Shown: positions 34,948 through 44,395 of the stretch, piece by piece | How positions within the stretch are numbered: the first letter of the stretch is position 1 | Layout of the letters: each line of letters opens with the position of its first letter | DNA from: Paraglaciecola sp. | GTDB taxonomy: Bacteria; Pseudomonadota; Gammaproteobacteria; Enterobacterales; Alteromonadaceae | Assembly: GCF_030730205.1 (NCBI RefSeq) | Contig: NZ_JANQVQ010000019.1 | Location: 66,825 to 130,824, forward strand | Reading direction: 5' to 3' | DNA: 64,000 nucleotides | The notes under the pieces: model-generated | What the model was told of the DNA's origin: nothing | Seen by the model: the letters and a program-made list of their open reading frames with translations, nothing else | Database searches by the model: none | Made by a program: the position numbers and the translations under genes

Positions 34948-36420
34948 ATGGACTTTCTGACTTTTCAGGCATCGTTTCGCCCCGACAGTTTAGCGGTACA
35001 AGACCTTACTTTTGAGCGTCACTGGAGCTACAGCGAATACAACTTGTTGGTCGGCAAGTTCGCGGCGTACTTGTTACAACGAGGGATAAAGCGCGGTGAC
35101 AGAGTGGCATGTGTAAGTAAAAACCGGGCAGAAGTCATTGCCCTGCATTTTGCCTGTGCAAGATGTAAAGCGATTTTTGTCCCTTTAAATTGGCGTTTAT
35201 CCCTGTTTGAAATTGAAGGTTTGCTGGCCGATTGTGAACCGGCTCTTGTATTTGGTGATGAGAAAGCCGCAGAAATAGGCATTGCTTTTGAGCCTATTCA
35301 AAATCTTATTAGCGATACCCAACATTTGCCTGTGGATAGCGCATTAGAATGTGATAACGATGCAGCTTGTTTGATTTTGTACAGCTCTGGTACCACAGGG
35401 CAACCTAAGGGGGCGATTCACACTGAAGGCACCTTGATGGAAACCATTCTGAATTCGACGATGTTGTATCAAGTTGACCAGCACAGTGCGTTTTTAAATG
35501 AGTCGCCTATGTTCCATATTATTGGCTTAATTTCTTCGGTACGACCTGTATTGTATAATGGCGGTAAGTTGGTTATTTCAGACGGATTTATTCCAGAACG
35601 TACTTTAGAGCGCATGTCTGATCCAGCTCTAAGCATCAGCCATTATTTTTGTATACCACAAATGGCCAATGCACTTCGACAAGTAACGGGTTTTGATCCC
35701 GCCAAGTTAAAAAACCTAAAAGCCTTATTAACCGGTGGGGCGCCTCATCCTGAAGTCCAAATTAGACGGTGGCTCAATGATGGTATTCCTATTGTTGACG
35801 GTTACGGTATGAGTGAGGCAGGCACTCTGTTAGGTATGCCCCATCAACTCAACTTAATTGATCACAGCGCCGGTAGTGTCGGAACGAATACCCCAAGAGT
35901 CTCCATTCGTTTGCATGATGCACTCGGTAAACCCGTTGAACCGGGTGAGGCAGGGGAGGTGCAGCTTAAAGGGCCTAATCTGTTTATTGGTTATTGGGGT
36001 AAAGAAGCGTTATACGCCAATAGTTTTACCGATGATGGCTGGTTCGAAACAGGTGATATTGCGGTGCAAAATGCGCAAGGTTATTACCGTATCGTAGACA
36101 GAAAAAAAGACATGTTTATTTCAGGGGGCGAAAATGTGTTTCCTGCTGAAGTAGAAGCTATTGTGTTAAAGCACCCCCAAGTATTTGAATGCGCGATGAT
36201 CGGCGTACCCGACGAAAAATGGGGTGAGGTAGGGCATTTGTATGTTGTATGCCAAAAGGACATCAAGACCCTTGATAGCGATGGTTTGTTGCATTATTTG
36301 TCGGCCCATTTAGCCAAATACAAAATACCTAAAGCGGTGATTGTGCTGGAAACCTTACCCCGTAATGGCGCCGGTAAAGTCATTAAACACGCGCTGAACG
36401 CTCACGCGGCTAAGGTGTAA
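34948..36420 (+). CDS. fcs: Feruloyl-CoA synthetase
   Basis: AMP-forming CoA ligase that activates ferulate (and likely coumarate/caffeate) with ATP and CoA. The 490-residue product carries the phosphate loop LILYSSGTTGQPKGAIHTEG, the VDGYGMSEAG adenine motif, the hinge TGDIAV, YRIVDRKKDMFISGGENVFP and the C-terminal catalytic Lys in LPRNGAGKVIKH. It is the last gene of the four-gene ferulate operon and is followed by two hairpins. The medium-length ligase family alone does not define the substrate; the neighbouring lyase and vanillin dehydrogenase do. Confidence 0.9.
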   Translation: MDFLTFQASFRPDSLAVQDLTFERHWSYSEYNLLVGKFAAYLLQRGIKRGDRVACVSKNRAEVIALHFACARCKAIFVPLNWRLSLFEIEGLLADCEPALVFGDEKAAEIGIAFEPIQNLISDTQHLPVDSALECDNDAACLILYSSGTTGQPKGAIHTEGTLMETILNSTMLYQVDQHSAFLNESPMFHIIGLISSVRPVLYNGGKLVISDGFIPERTLERMSDPALSISHYFCIPQMANALRQVTGFDPAKLKNLKALLTGGAPHPEVQIRRWLNDGIPIVDGYGMSEAGTLLGMPHQLNLIDHSAGSVGTNTPRVSIRLHDALGKPVEPGEAGEVQLKGPNLFIGYWGKEALYANSFTDDGWFETGDIAVQNAQGYYRIVDRKKDMFISGGENVFPAEVEAIVLKHPQVFECAMIGVPDEKWGEVGHLYVVCQKDIKTLDSDGLLHYLSAHLAKYKIPKAVIVLETLPRNGAGKVIKHALNAHAAKV

Positions 36421-36423
36421 TAA

Positions 36424-36504
36424 GGTGTGGCACTTGCCACACTCATTGCTATAAACGACGAATGACAGAATGAAACAGCGAGGACAATGCACCTCGCTTT
36501 TTTA
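36424..36504 (+). terminator. Terminator region of the ferulate operon
   Basis: A GTGTGGCA/TGCCACAC hairpin starts four bases after the fcs stop. Further on, AGCGAGG and CCTCGCT (36477-36498) enclose eight bases and run into TTTTTTA, a standard intrinsic terminator. Confidence 0.75.
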
Positions 36505-36658
36505 TTGCGTTTTCATCTCATGCTTTAGTTATTATTTCATATACATAAGTATGAGTGCTCTGATAGTAAGAATTGAGGGATTTCGCTATAACTTCACCCA
36601 TTAACTGCTTGTCGTCTTACCTTGCAATACCAGCAAAATTATAACAAAAGAGAATAAA

Positions 36659-37192
36659 ATGCATGTTGCTAAGCCTACTCATTTGACGCCCCAAGCTGGT
36701 TTTACCTTGATCGAATTGATCATGGTTATTGTGTTACTGGGCGTATTAGCGGCAACCGCGGCTCCTCGCTTCATTAATGTCAGTAGTGAGGCCAATACTG
36801 CCGTTTTGAAGGCCATGGGTGGGGCTATACGTTCAGCCGCTTCGATGGTGTATGCCAAATCACTGATCCAAGGTGTTAGTGGCTCAGTGTTGGCTAATAT
36901 TGACTTAAATGGCGACGGTTCGCCCGATATTGAAACAAGATATGGCTACCCCAGTGGCTCGCGAGATATAGGGATTTCAAAAGCGATGGAAGACAGTTTA
37001 GCGACAGACTGGATGTGGTCTACTGATTACGCACGTACAAAATTTTATCTTACTAATGCGTCTTTCGTGCATACCTCAGGTCTTTATATTAACCAAGTCC
37101 CCATCGTCGCCACTAATTGTTATTTAATTTATCACCGCGCGGTCAATGCCCAAACACCTGCGACACTTGAATATGTCACCAGCGGATGCTGA
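36659..37192 (+). CDS. Type IV pilin-like protein (MshA type)
   Basis: A prepilin of 177 residues. The short leader ends in G14 with F15 as the new N-terminus: AGFTLIELIMVIVLLGVLAA, with the conserved Glu at +5, followed by APRFIN as in MSHA pilins. The C-terminal globular part contains a DLNGDGSPDIE loop (calcium-binding-like) and two Cys near the end (TNCYLIYHR and TSGC) that can form the typical disulfide. No assembly, peptidase or other pilin genes are near, so it relies on machinery elsewhere. Confidence 0.85.
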   Translation: MHVAKPTHLTPQAGFTLIELIMVIVLLGVLAATAAPRFINVSSEANTAVLKAMGGAIRSAASMVYAKSLIQGVSGSVLANIDLNGDGSPDIETRYGYPSGSRDIGISKAMEDSLATDWMWSTDYARTKFYLTNASFVHTSGLYINQVPIVATNCYLIYHRAVNAQTPATLEYVTSGC

Positions 37193-37266
37193 AACACGCT
37201 CCTGTTGAGTTGTAGGGTTATCAAACCACGTCATACTTCTTAGCTTTGTCAGCAAGGCCTAAGGCA

Positions 37267-39024
37267 TTATTCAATATCAGGGATCGCTCTATCACCAGCT
37301 TGAATTTTCAATAAGTAGCCATACACCAGCGGCAGGACATGGTGAAAGAAATACTCGCCAGTGCGCTTCTTGTGAAGGTATACATCCCTTAGTTGACTCG
37401 CTTCAATGACGCGCAGTGTTTTAAGCCATGCATAAGCCATCAAACCATAACCCATCACTTGCATCACGTCAGGGGCAACGTTGGCGGCGTATTCTACATC
37501 ATCTAATTTAGCACGGGTCAGTAAACTGTTAACCATGACTTTTATCTCGCCAAGTAGCAAGGTCATTAGCTCTTTTTCCGCCCGACTATCGTCATGCAGA
37601 GCAAGCTCTTGTTCAATGATTTTCAGTAGCACGGTGATGCCTTGGCCTTGATCGGCAATGATTTTTCGTAACACCAAATCGTTGGCTTGAATTTCGTTTG
37701 TACCTTCATAAATCATCGCAATTCGGCTGTCTCTCAGTGTTTGACCGATGGGATATTCATTAACATAGCCATAACCACCAAACACCTGCAAAGCTGAACT
37801 TGCTAGTCTAAAGCCATGCTCGGTGGCAAAGGCTTTAATGATAGGCGTTAATACCGCTAATAATTGGCCAATGCGCTCTTTTTCGGCACCTTGGGTCGCA
37901 ATAGTTTGCTCATCAATTAAGTGAGCAATCCAGAAGGCGACGATGCGCAATCCTTCACTAAACGCTTTGAGCTCATTGAGTTTGTGTTTTATTGCGGGAT
38001 GGTGTTTGATTGCCACGGCTTTTGGGTCCTTATCTGCTGCAAAAGCATGGCGACTTTGCAGGCGCTCATTCGCGTAGTCAATTGCTTGTTGAGTGGCTGA
38101 CTCCATATGGCCAATGCCATGCAGGCCAACCTGTAATCTGGCGGCATTCATCATAATAAACATATGGGATAAACCGCGATTGAGTTCGCCAACTAAATAC
38201 GCTTTAGCTCCGTCAAAGGATACTGAACAAGTGGCACTGCCTTTGATACCGAGCTTGTGTTCGATACCGGTAATGTCGAGGTTATTCTTATCTCCTAAAG
38301 TGCCATCTTCATTAAGCACAAATTTGGACACTAAAAATAACGACAAGCCCCGCGTCCCAGGTAAACTGTCAGGGGTTCGGGCCAACACTAAATGTAAGGT
38401 GTTTTCAGTAAGGTCGTGGTCGGCCCCAGATATAAAAATTTTGTTGCCTGTCACTAAATAACTGCCATCAGTTTGCTCAACAGCCTTGCTTTTGATAAGC
38501 CCCACATCACTGCCTGCTTGGGGTTCAGTAATGTCCATGCTTACCAGCCATTCACCGCTGACTATTTTGGGTAAGTAACGTTTTTTAATGGTTTCAGAGC
38601 CATGTGCATGTAAACATTCATAAGCGCCATGAGTGATCCCTGGATACATAAACCAAGCATGATTGGCCCCAGCCATCATTTCCATTAAGGCCGTATTTAA
38701 TAGCAAAGGGAGGCCTTGCCCACCGTAGTGCTCATCGCAGGCCAAAGCTGGCCAACCGCCGTCGATGAAGGCTTGGTAAGCGGCAGGAAAACCATCAGGG
38801 GTAAGTACTCGGCCGTTTTCTAGCCGGCATCCTTGATTGTCGCCAGAAGCATTAATCGGTGCCAATTCACCTTCAACAAAGCGCCCGGCTTCAATCATAA
38901 TTTGTTCGATTAATGCCTTATCAAGATCTTGCCATAATTCGGCACCTTGCCAAGAGGTTGTAGCGTCTAACCAGGTATTGATTACAAATAATGTGTCTTC
39001 AACAGGGGCTTTGTACTGCCACAT
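37267..39024 (-). CDS. Acyl-CoA dehydrogenase, DmdC-like long form
   Basis: A flavoprotein of 585 residues, longer than classical acyl-CoA dehydrogenases because of an extra C-terminal domain seen in 3-methylmercaptopropionyl-CoA dehydrogenase (DmdC) and its relatives. The start at 39024 (MWQYKAPVEDTLFV) has TTGGAGAG before it. The FAD/substrate motifs MDITEPQAGSDVG and GYGYVNEYPIGQTLRD are present, as is the base Glu in MIYEGTNEIQ. The family acts on many acyl-CoAs, so DMSP breakdown is only one option; side-chain shortening of phenylpropanoid or fatty acyl-CoA is another. It stands alone. Confidence 0.85.
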   Translation of the reverse strand: MWQYKAPVEDTLFVINTWLDATTSWQGAELWQDLDKALIEQIMIEAGRFVEGELAPINASGDNQGCRLENGRVLTPDGFPAAYQAFIDGGWPALACDEHYGGQGLPLLLNTALMEMMAGANHAWFMYPGITHGAYECLHAHGSETIKKRYLPKIVSGEWLVSMDITEPQAGSDVGLIKSKAVEQTDGSYLVTGNKIFISGADHDLTENTLHLVLARTPDSLPGTRGLSLFLVSKFVLNEDGTLGDKNNLDITGIEHKLGIKGSATCSVSFDGAKAYLVGELNRGLSHMFIMMNAARLQVGLHGIGHMESATQQAIDYANERLQSRHAFAADKDPKAVAIKHHPAIKHKLNELKAFSEGLRIVAFWIAHLIDEQTIATQGAEKERIGQLLAVLTPIIKAFATEHGFRLASSALQVFGGYGYVNEYPIGQTLRDSRIAMIYEGTNEIQANDLVLRKIIADQGQGITVLLKIIEQELALHDDSRAEKELMTLLLGEIKVMVNSLLTRAKLDDVEYAANVAPDVMQVMGYGLMAYAWLKTLRVIEASQLRDVYLHKKRTGEYFFHHVLPLVYGYLLKIQAGDRAIPDIE

Positions 39025-39356
39025 AGGGCTCTCCAATAGGTAAATAAATGGATGCCGTGCACAGGAATTGGCTGTTGCTTAAATCAAAAAGGGGGGCATA
39101 TCAAAGATATACCACCTTACCAGCAATAAGGCTCGACGATAACTCAGATGTTAACGACTTGTAATAGCTGACGGAATGGCAGATAACGACGAAATGATTG
39201 ACATAAATTGCCATGCTAATTTTTTTGCAAGTAAAAACAGGTTAAGCAACAAAAAACCGGTAGAGGCAAACATCAATAATAAGCGAAAGAGGCTGGGCTA
39301 GAGCTCAACCTTCCTTGCTTACGCATCGTTTAGAGCGGGAAAACATTTATCAATTT
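39025..39356. other. Intergenic region, nothing recognised
   Basis: About 330 bases between the LysR-type gene and the acyl-CoA dehydrogenase, both read leftwards. I see no gene, repeat or strong terminator. Confidence 0.5.
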
Positions 39357-40265
39357 TTAAGCAAATTTCGCTGCACAATCGATAATCCGTTGTCGCAGCC
39401 AGCGGTGCATAGGATCGTTTTCAAGGGTAGGGTGCCACATCATATTTTCTTTTAACTTTGGTGTTTCAAAGGGTAATTTAACTATTTTGACGGCTTCGCG
39501 CTGGACATGCATTTCTGCAAAATGGCGTGGCAAAATGGCAATTCGATCTGTGTTAAGTAAGGTGTAGATCATGGTGGAAAAATCGTTAGTGATCACTTCT
39601 ACCCGTCGATTAGTTTCCATTGTATGAATGAGCCATTGCTCAATACTCAAGTGGCTGGCGCGAGCAAATCCCACTGATATGTGGCCAAGAGAGTTAAACT
39701 CTTCCATGGTCAGCTCTTTGTCTACCCGTTTATTGTTAATGTCTGCAATACACACTAGCTCATCGCTCACCAGCGGGGTGTTGGGGTAGGCATCTAACAT
39801 AACTGCTTCCGGCGCCATCATAATATCAGCCCCGCCTTTGGCCAACACATTCACTTCATGGGCAAAGGGCGATAAAAATTCAAAGGTCACGCCCGGTGCA
39901 GATTGAGCCACATCGGCCAATACATGCCTTAATAACACCTGAATAATGTAGTCAGAGGCAATAATTTTAAAATGCCGTTCACTTTGCTCAGGATTATTGG
40001 CTTTTCTGCCAATGATAGAGCCCCTCACGGTTGCAAGCACGCCAGCTACAGGGCCCTGTAGCTCGAGGGCAAACGGGGTAGGCTGCATTTTTTTACCAAT
40101 CTGAACTAATAAGTCATCTTCGAAAAAAGCGCGCAATCTCGACAAAATACCACTGGTGGCAGATTGCGATAAATGCAGTCGTTCTGAGCTTCGCGTGATG
40201 TTTTGCTCTTCAAGTAAAATGTCTAAGGCAACTAATAGGTTGAGGTCGAGTTGTTCAAATCTCAT
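39357..40265 (-). CDS. LysR family transcriptional regulator
   Basis: A 302-residue regulator with the N-terminal helix-turn-helix (FEQLDLNLLVALDILLEEQN, then SQSATSGILSRLRAFFED) and a periplasmic-binding-like ligand domain. The DLNLL-x-LD opening and the rest resemble the NodD/LinR-type subgroup that responds to phenolic or aromatic inducers. The start at 40265 is preferred to a TTG 15 bases upstream. It is divergent from the six-gene aromatic cluster at 40451-45885 and is its probable activator. Confidence 0.87.
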   Translation of the reverse strand: MRFEQLDLNLLVALDILLEEQNITRSSERLHLSQSATSGILSRLRAFFEDDLLVQIGKKMQPTPFALELQGPVAGVLATVRGSIIGRKANNPEQSERHFKIIASDYIIQVLLRHVLADVAQSAPGVTFEFLSPFAHEVNVLAKGGADIMMAPEAVMLDAYPNTPLVSDELVCIADINNKRVDKELTMEEFNSLGHISVGFARASHLSIEQWLIHTMETNRRVEVITNDFSTMIYTLLNTDRIAILPRHFAEMHVQREAVKIVKLPFETPKLKENMMWHPTLENDPMHRWLRQRIIDCAAKFA

Positions 40266-40365
40266 TGTGTGCTCTCGCAAAAAGGGGCTTTGGTGCTGCT
40301 TTGAGTAAATAGCATAAAGCGCATATTTAGGTATCTGTTTTTCTGATGGTTGTTATCTAAACATT

Positions 40366-40380
40366 CAATTTTTTGGATTG
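40366..40380. promoter_or_regulatory. Possible LysR-type binding site
   Basis: CAAT-N7-ATTG, a 15-bp inverted repeat of the T-N11-A class used by LysR regulators, in the gap between the LysR gene and the FAH gene, 71 bases from the latter. Similar short motifs arise by chance in AT-rich DNA. Confidence 0.35.
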
Positions 40381-40450
40381 CAAATTTTAAATTAACATTG
40401 AACATCAAATTAATTGATTAAATTTTAACAAAATAAGCCGGATCCTAAGT

Positions 40451-41446
40451 ATGAAATTAGCTTCGCTAAAAACAGAACATCCAGATGGCAAACTAGTGGT
40501 GGTTGCAAAAGATCACGGCAGCTTTGTTGACGTGACTGATATTGCTCCAACCATGCAATTCGCACTCGACAATTGGGCAAGCTGCAGCGAAGCCTTAAAG
40601 GCGAAGTATAAAAGCCTGAATGATGGTCTTGAACCTAACAGTTCGACTTTTACTAGTCAGTCGACTTATGCCCCTTTACCTCGCTCGTGGCAGTGGTTAG
40701 ATGGTTCACTTTTTCTTAATCACGGCCATTTGATGCAACAGGCTTTTCATCTTGATCCTATCGCTGATGCAGACAAATATCCGCTGGTTTATCAAGGTGC
40801 CGGTGACAGTTTTCTGGGCGCTAAAGATGACATAGTCGTGGCTGACCTAAAACACGGCATTGACTTTGAAGGTGAATTTGGCGTGATTGTGGATGCCATT
40901 CCTATGGGCAGCTCTGCCGAGTATGCGCTATCTAAAATTCGTTTGGTGGTGTTGCTCAATGACATCAGCTATCGCGCCTTAGGCCCCCGAGAAATGAAAA
41001 CCGGCTTTGGTTTTGTCCAAGCAAAAGGGGCAACGGCTTTTGCTCCCATCGCCTTAACCCCAGATGAGTTAGGTGAATCTTGGCAAAATGGTCGAGTATG
41101 TTTGCCTTTACAAGTAAAAAGAAATGGGCAAGTTTTTGGTGAGCCGCTGGGGCAAGAAATGCATTTTGGCTTTCATGAATTAATCGCTCATGTTGCGCAA
41201 ACTCGCCCAATTAAAGCGGGTACCGTATTTGGCTCGGGTACAGTATCAAATGCCGATCCTGCCAAGGGCCAAGCCTGTATTTCAGAATTACGTGCTAAAG
41301 AAATGATCCAACATGGCGCGCCACAAACACCGTTTATGCAACAAGACGAAGTGGTAAGTTTTAATGCTATTGATGCAAGTGGTAACAGTGTATTTGGTGT
41401 AATAGAACAGCGCGTGACCCTCAGTCCTGCTAGTGAGAGTATTTAA
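40451..41446 (+). CDS. Fumarylacetoacetate hydrolase family protein (short type)
   Basis: A 331-residue FAH-fold hydrolase of the short bacterial kind found with homogentisate genes in betaproteobacteria. Visible: opening MKLASLKT-x4-GKLVVVAKD, SWQWLDGSLFLNHG, the metal-site D-F-E-G-E-F-G-V-I (GIDFEGEFGV) and the end GSGTVSNADPAKGQACI. FAH-fold enzymes hydrolyse or decarboxylate 1,3-diketo acids from aromatic ring cleavage. Since a long FahA exists at 26 kb, this copy probably acts on a different ring-cleavage product. First gene of the LysR-controlled cluster; the next ATG overlaps its stop (TAATG). Confidence 0.85.
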   Translation: MKLASLKTEHPDGKLVVVAKDHGSFVDVTDIAPTMQFALDNWASCSEALKAKYKSLNDGLEPNSSTFTSQSTYAPLPRSWQWLDGSLFLNHGHLMQQAFHLDPIADADKYPLVYQGAGDSFLGAKDDIVVADLKHGIDFEGEFGVIVDAIPMGSSAEYALSKIRLVVLLNDISYRALGPREMKTGFGFVQAKGATAFAPIALTPDELGESWQNGRVCLPLQVKRNGQVFGEPLGQEMHFGFHELIAHVAQTRPIKAGTVFGSGTVSNADPAKGQACISELRAKEMIQHGAPQTPFMQQDEVVSFNAIDASGNSVFGVIEQRVTLSPASESI

Positions 41447-42234
41447 TGTTTAATCCAAGAAATTTTACCATTATTGACCTATCCGTCACCTTAGACAATA
41501 ACCCTTATACCGATCCACCTCCTTTGTTACCTAAAATCGATTATATGGATCACCAACAGGGCTGGCCTGAAATGGGCGCCATGTTTCCAGGTTTAACCAA
41601 AGCGCAAATGCCAGGTGATGAAGCCTGGGCGGCGGAACGTTTAGATATCACTACCCATAGCGGTACCCACATGGATGCGCCTTGGCATTACGCTTCTACC
41701 ACTGATGGTGGCAAGCCGGCTTTTGGTATTGATGAATTGCCTCTTGAATGGTGTTTTCAGCCCGGCGTAAAACTGGATTTCAGGCATTTGGAAGACGGTT
41801 ACATCGTTACTGCCCAGGACGTTGAAGATGAATTGGCCCGCATAGGTCATGACTTACAACCACTGGATATTGTGGTGGTGAATACCCGTGCAGGTGAGTT
41901 GTTTGGTCAGCCAGGCTACCTTGATGCGGGTGTTGGCATGGGCCGCGAAGCCACCATGTATTTATTAGAGCGTGGCGTAAAAGTAGTGGGCACTGATGCT
42001 TGGAGTTGGGACGCACCCTTTAAATTTACCCGCGAGCGTTTTGCTGAATCTGGAGATGCGTCAATCATCTGGGAGGGTCACAAAGCCGGTCGTGATATCG
42101 GTTACGGACAAATGGAAAAACTCAGCAATTTAGAGAGTTTGCCTTCCACTGGATTCTTGGTTAATTGTTTCCCTTACAAAATTAAACACGCGTCAGCGGG
42201 CTTTTGCAGAGCCGTTGCATTAATTGAAAAATAA
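41446..42234 (+). CDS. Cyclase family metal-dependent hydrolase
   Basis: A 262-residue protein of the cyclase/kynurenine-formamidase-like family (PF04199). The metal motif HSGTHMDAPWHY is complete (H-x-G-T-H-x-D), and a downstream H-x2-E-type residue set appears near GTDAWSWDAP. Members open amides and lactone or ring structures (isatin hydrolase, kynurenine formamidase) or act in aromatic and terpenoid degradation. Translationally coupled to the FAH gene upstream. In this cluster it may open or isomerise a lactone or amide intermediate; the exact step is unknown. Confidence 0.82.
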   Translation: MFNPRNFTIIDLSVTLDNNPYTDPPPLLPKIDYMDHQQGWPEMGAMFPGLTKAQMPGDEAWAAERLDITTHSGTHMDAPWHYASTTDGGKPAFGIDELPLEWCFQPGVKLDFRHLEDGYIVTAQDVEDELARIGHDLQPLDIVVVNTRAGELFGQPGYLDAGVGMGREATMYLLERGVKVVGTDAWSWDAPFKFTRERFAESGDASIIWEGHKAGRDIGYGQMEKLSNLESLPSTGFLVNCFPYKIKHASAGFCRAVALIEK

Positions 42235-42291
42235 CAAAGCTATACAAATTAGCCTGTGTTTTAAGGCTAACAAGTAAAAAAGGATAAAAAG

Positions 42292-43452
42292 ATGTTTAAG
42301 TACTTTCCAACCAACTATGTGTGGAATCTATCAGTTAATCTAGCCATAGAAATGGGCTCTCGTATCGGTGAGATTGAAGAGATGTGTGGCCCCTTGCAAG
42401 ATGCCGCTAAATCACCAGATAAAGAAGGTGTGCAAGCCTTTAGAGACACCTGGGCCAAGATGTCCGACAAACTTTGCGGTTTAGCAGAAGAAGATTTAGC
42501 TTTAGGGCGCACCTTATCAGCAGGCTATAAATATAATCGTGCTGCTACCTATCTTATTACCTGTGAGCGTCTTCAGGCCCATGGCGCCCCCGGCAGAACA
42601 GAGCTGTATAAGCGGTCGTTAGAGTTATTTGAAAAATCCATCGAGCTTAGTAAAGAAAACTGTGTACGCGTTGAAATTCCCTATGAAGGCAAACACCTAT
42701 CTGCCCTGTATGTCAGAGCCGAAGGAGTAGAAGGGCCAGCGCCCATCTTGATCCAAATTAACGGCCTTGATTCCTCCAAAGAAATGAAATACCGCGTGGG
42801 TTTACCAGGTTGGTTAGCTGAGCGTGGGGTTTCATCACTAGTTTTAGATCAGCCTGGTACCGGTGAAGCCTTAAAATTACAAGGTTTGCATGCACGTTAT
42901 GACACAGAGCATTGGGCCAGTGTGGTGGTTGACTGGCTAGAAAAACATGATGAAGTAGACAGCAAACGCATAGGTATGGAAGGCGTGTCTTTAGGTGGTT
43001 ACTACTGTCCACGTGCCGTCGCGAATGAGCCTAGATTGGCTCTAGGTTGTGTGTGGGGTGCTAACCATGATTGGCGTGATGTGCAAAAGCGCCGCTTAGA
43101 AAAAGAAGGTGACTTCCCTGTTCCGCATTATTGGGCGCACGTGCAATGGGTATGGGGCGCTAAAGACATGGACGACTTTATGAAGATTGCTGAAAACGTG
43201 CACCTTGATGGCCAAATAGAAAAAATTAAAGTGCCGTTTTTGGTGACGCATGGCTTAAAAGATTCGCAAATCCCTCTTAAATGGGCCGAGCGCACTTATG
43301 AGCAGCTAGTTAATAGCCCTAAACGTGAACTTAAAATATTTACCGAACGTGAAGGTGGCGTGCAGCATTCAAGCTTTGATAACAGTTCGAACGCTGGTAC
43401 TTACATCGCTGATTGGGTTGCAGAAACCTTTAACGAATTAAAACAAAAGTAG
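42292..43452 (+). CDS. Alpha/beta hydrolase, possible C-C bond hydrolase
   Basis: A 386-residue hydrolase with an N-terminal helical cap and a C-terminal alpha/beta core. Nucleophile S233 lies in GMEGVSLGGYY, an acid in GLKDSQIP and the His in GGVQHSSFD. The layout resembles FrsA/DUF1100-like enzymes and 2,6-dihydroxypseudooxynicotine hydrolase, a C-C hydrolase of nicotine breakdown with a similar N-terminal region. In a ring-cleavage cluster it could split a vinylogous diketone. AAAAGGAT precedes its ATG; the next gene begins 10 bases after its stop. Confidence 0.8.
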   Translation: MFKYFPTNYVWNLSVNLAIEMGSRIGEIEEMCGPLQDAAKSPDKEGVQAFRDTWAKMSDKLCGLAEEDLALGRTLSAGYKYNRAATYLITCERLQAHGAPGRTELYKRSLELFEKSIELSKENCVRVEIPYEGKHLSALYVRAEGVEGPAPILIQINGLDSSKEMKYRVGLPGWLAERGVSSLVLDQPGTGEALKLQGLHARYDTEHWASVVVDWLEKHDEVDSKRIGMEGVSLGGYYCPRAVANEPRLALGCVWGANHDWRDVQKRRLEKEGDFPVPHYWAHVQWVWGAKDMDDFMKIAENVHLDGQIEKIKVPFLVTHGLKDSQIPLKWAERTYEQLVNSPKRELKIFTEREGGVQHSSFDNSSNAGTYIADWVAETFNELKQK

Positions 43453-43462
43453 GATCTCCAGC

Positions 43463-44389
43463 ATGAATATTATCGGACCAGACAAACTTATTTTTGGCGT
43501 TGACGATGTCGCAGCGTGCAAGCAATTTGCCCTTGATTACGGCTTGGTTACCAAAGATGAGCAAAATTATGTCTCTTTAGATGGCACTGGCATTGAAATC
43601 TTGCATAAAGACGATGCGTCATTACCCGCCCCTTTACCCAGTGGCTCTATGTTGCGTAAAACGATTTACGGTGTGGCTGACCAAGCTACCGTTGAGGCGA
43701 TTGCAGCTGAGTTATCCAAAGACAGAGAAGTAAAGACTTTAGCCGATGGCAGCATTGAAGCCCTTGATGACTTAGGTTTTGTATTGGGTTTTCAAGTCAC
43801 TATCCGTCAAACTCTCGATTTACCAGCAGAGACGATCAATGCGCCAGGTGCGGCTCCGCAGCGAGGTGTGAATCTCACAGGTGTAAGTAAAGACTTTACG
43901 GCGAAACCACGCAGTTTGTCGCACGTTGTGTATTTTGTGCCTGATATTGAAAAAGCCGAAGCTTTTTATTCAGAGCGTTTAGGCTTTGTGACAACCGACC
44001 GCTTTACGGGTACAGGGCCCTTCATGCGTCCAGCAGGCACCCTTGATCACCATACTTTGTTCTTTTTAAAAACCCCGCCCTTTATGCAAGGTGTTGAGCA
44101 TTTTACCTTCCATATGAGCGGTCCTACCGAAGTCTCACAAGCTGGGTATGCCTTGGTTGAAAAAGGCTATCAAAGTTTCTGGGGACCGGGTCGTCATATC
44201 TTTGGCTCTAATTGGTTTTGGTATTTCAAAAGCCCCTTTGGCTGCAATATTGAATATGACGCAGACATGGACTTACACGATGATAGCTGGGAAGCGCGTG
44301 AAGCCTTGCCGGGTGCGGATAATTCGCAAGTGTTTTTATTACAATCTCGCGAAAAATGGGCGCCAGGCGGACCTCCTGGAAAGCCGTAA
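43463..44389 (+). CDS. VOC family extradiol dioxygenase-like protein
   Basis: A 308-residue protein made of two VOC modules. The C-terminal module holds the iron-type triad H154 (SLSHVVYFV), H213 (VEHFTFHM) and E264 (CNIEYD), as in type I extradiol dioxygenases that cleave catechols. The N-terminal module (FGVDDVAACKQFALDYG) lacks these ligands, again as in two-domain extradiol enzymes. It is therefore the best candidate for the ring-cleaving step of this cluster. It could also be a non-oxidative VOC protein. The ATG follows AGGATCTCCAGC. Confidence 0.8.
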   Translation: MNIIGPDKLIFGVDDVAACKQFALDYGLVTKDEQNYVSLDGTGIEILHKDDASLPAPLPSGSMLRKTIYGVADQATVEAIAAELSKDREVKTLADGSIEALDDLGFVLGFQVTIRQTLDLPAETINAPGAAPQRGVNLTGVSKDFTAKPRSLSHVVYFVPDIEKAEAFYSERLGFVTTDRFTGTGPFMRPAGTLDHHTLFFLKTPPFMQGVEHFTFHMSGPTEVSQAGYALVEKGYQSFWGPGRHIFGSNWFWYFKSPFGCNIEYDADMDLHDDSWEAREALPGADNSQVFLLQSREKWAPGGPPGKP

Positions 44390-44395
44390 ATATTC

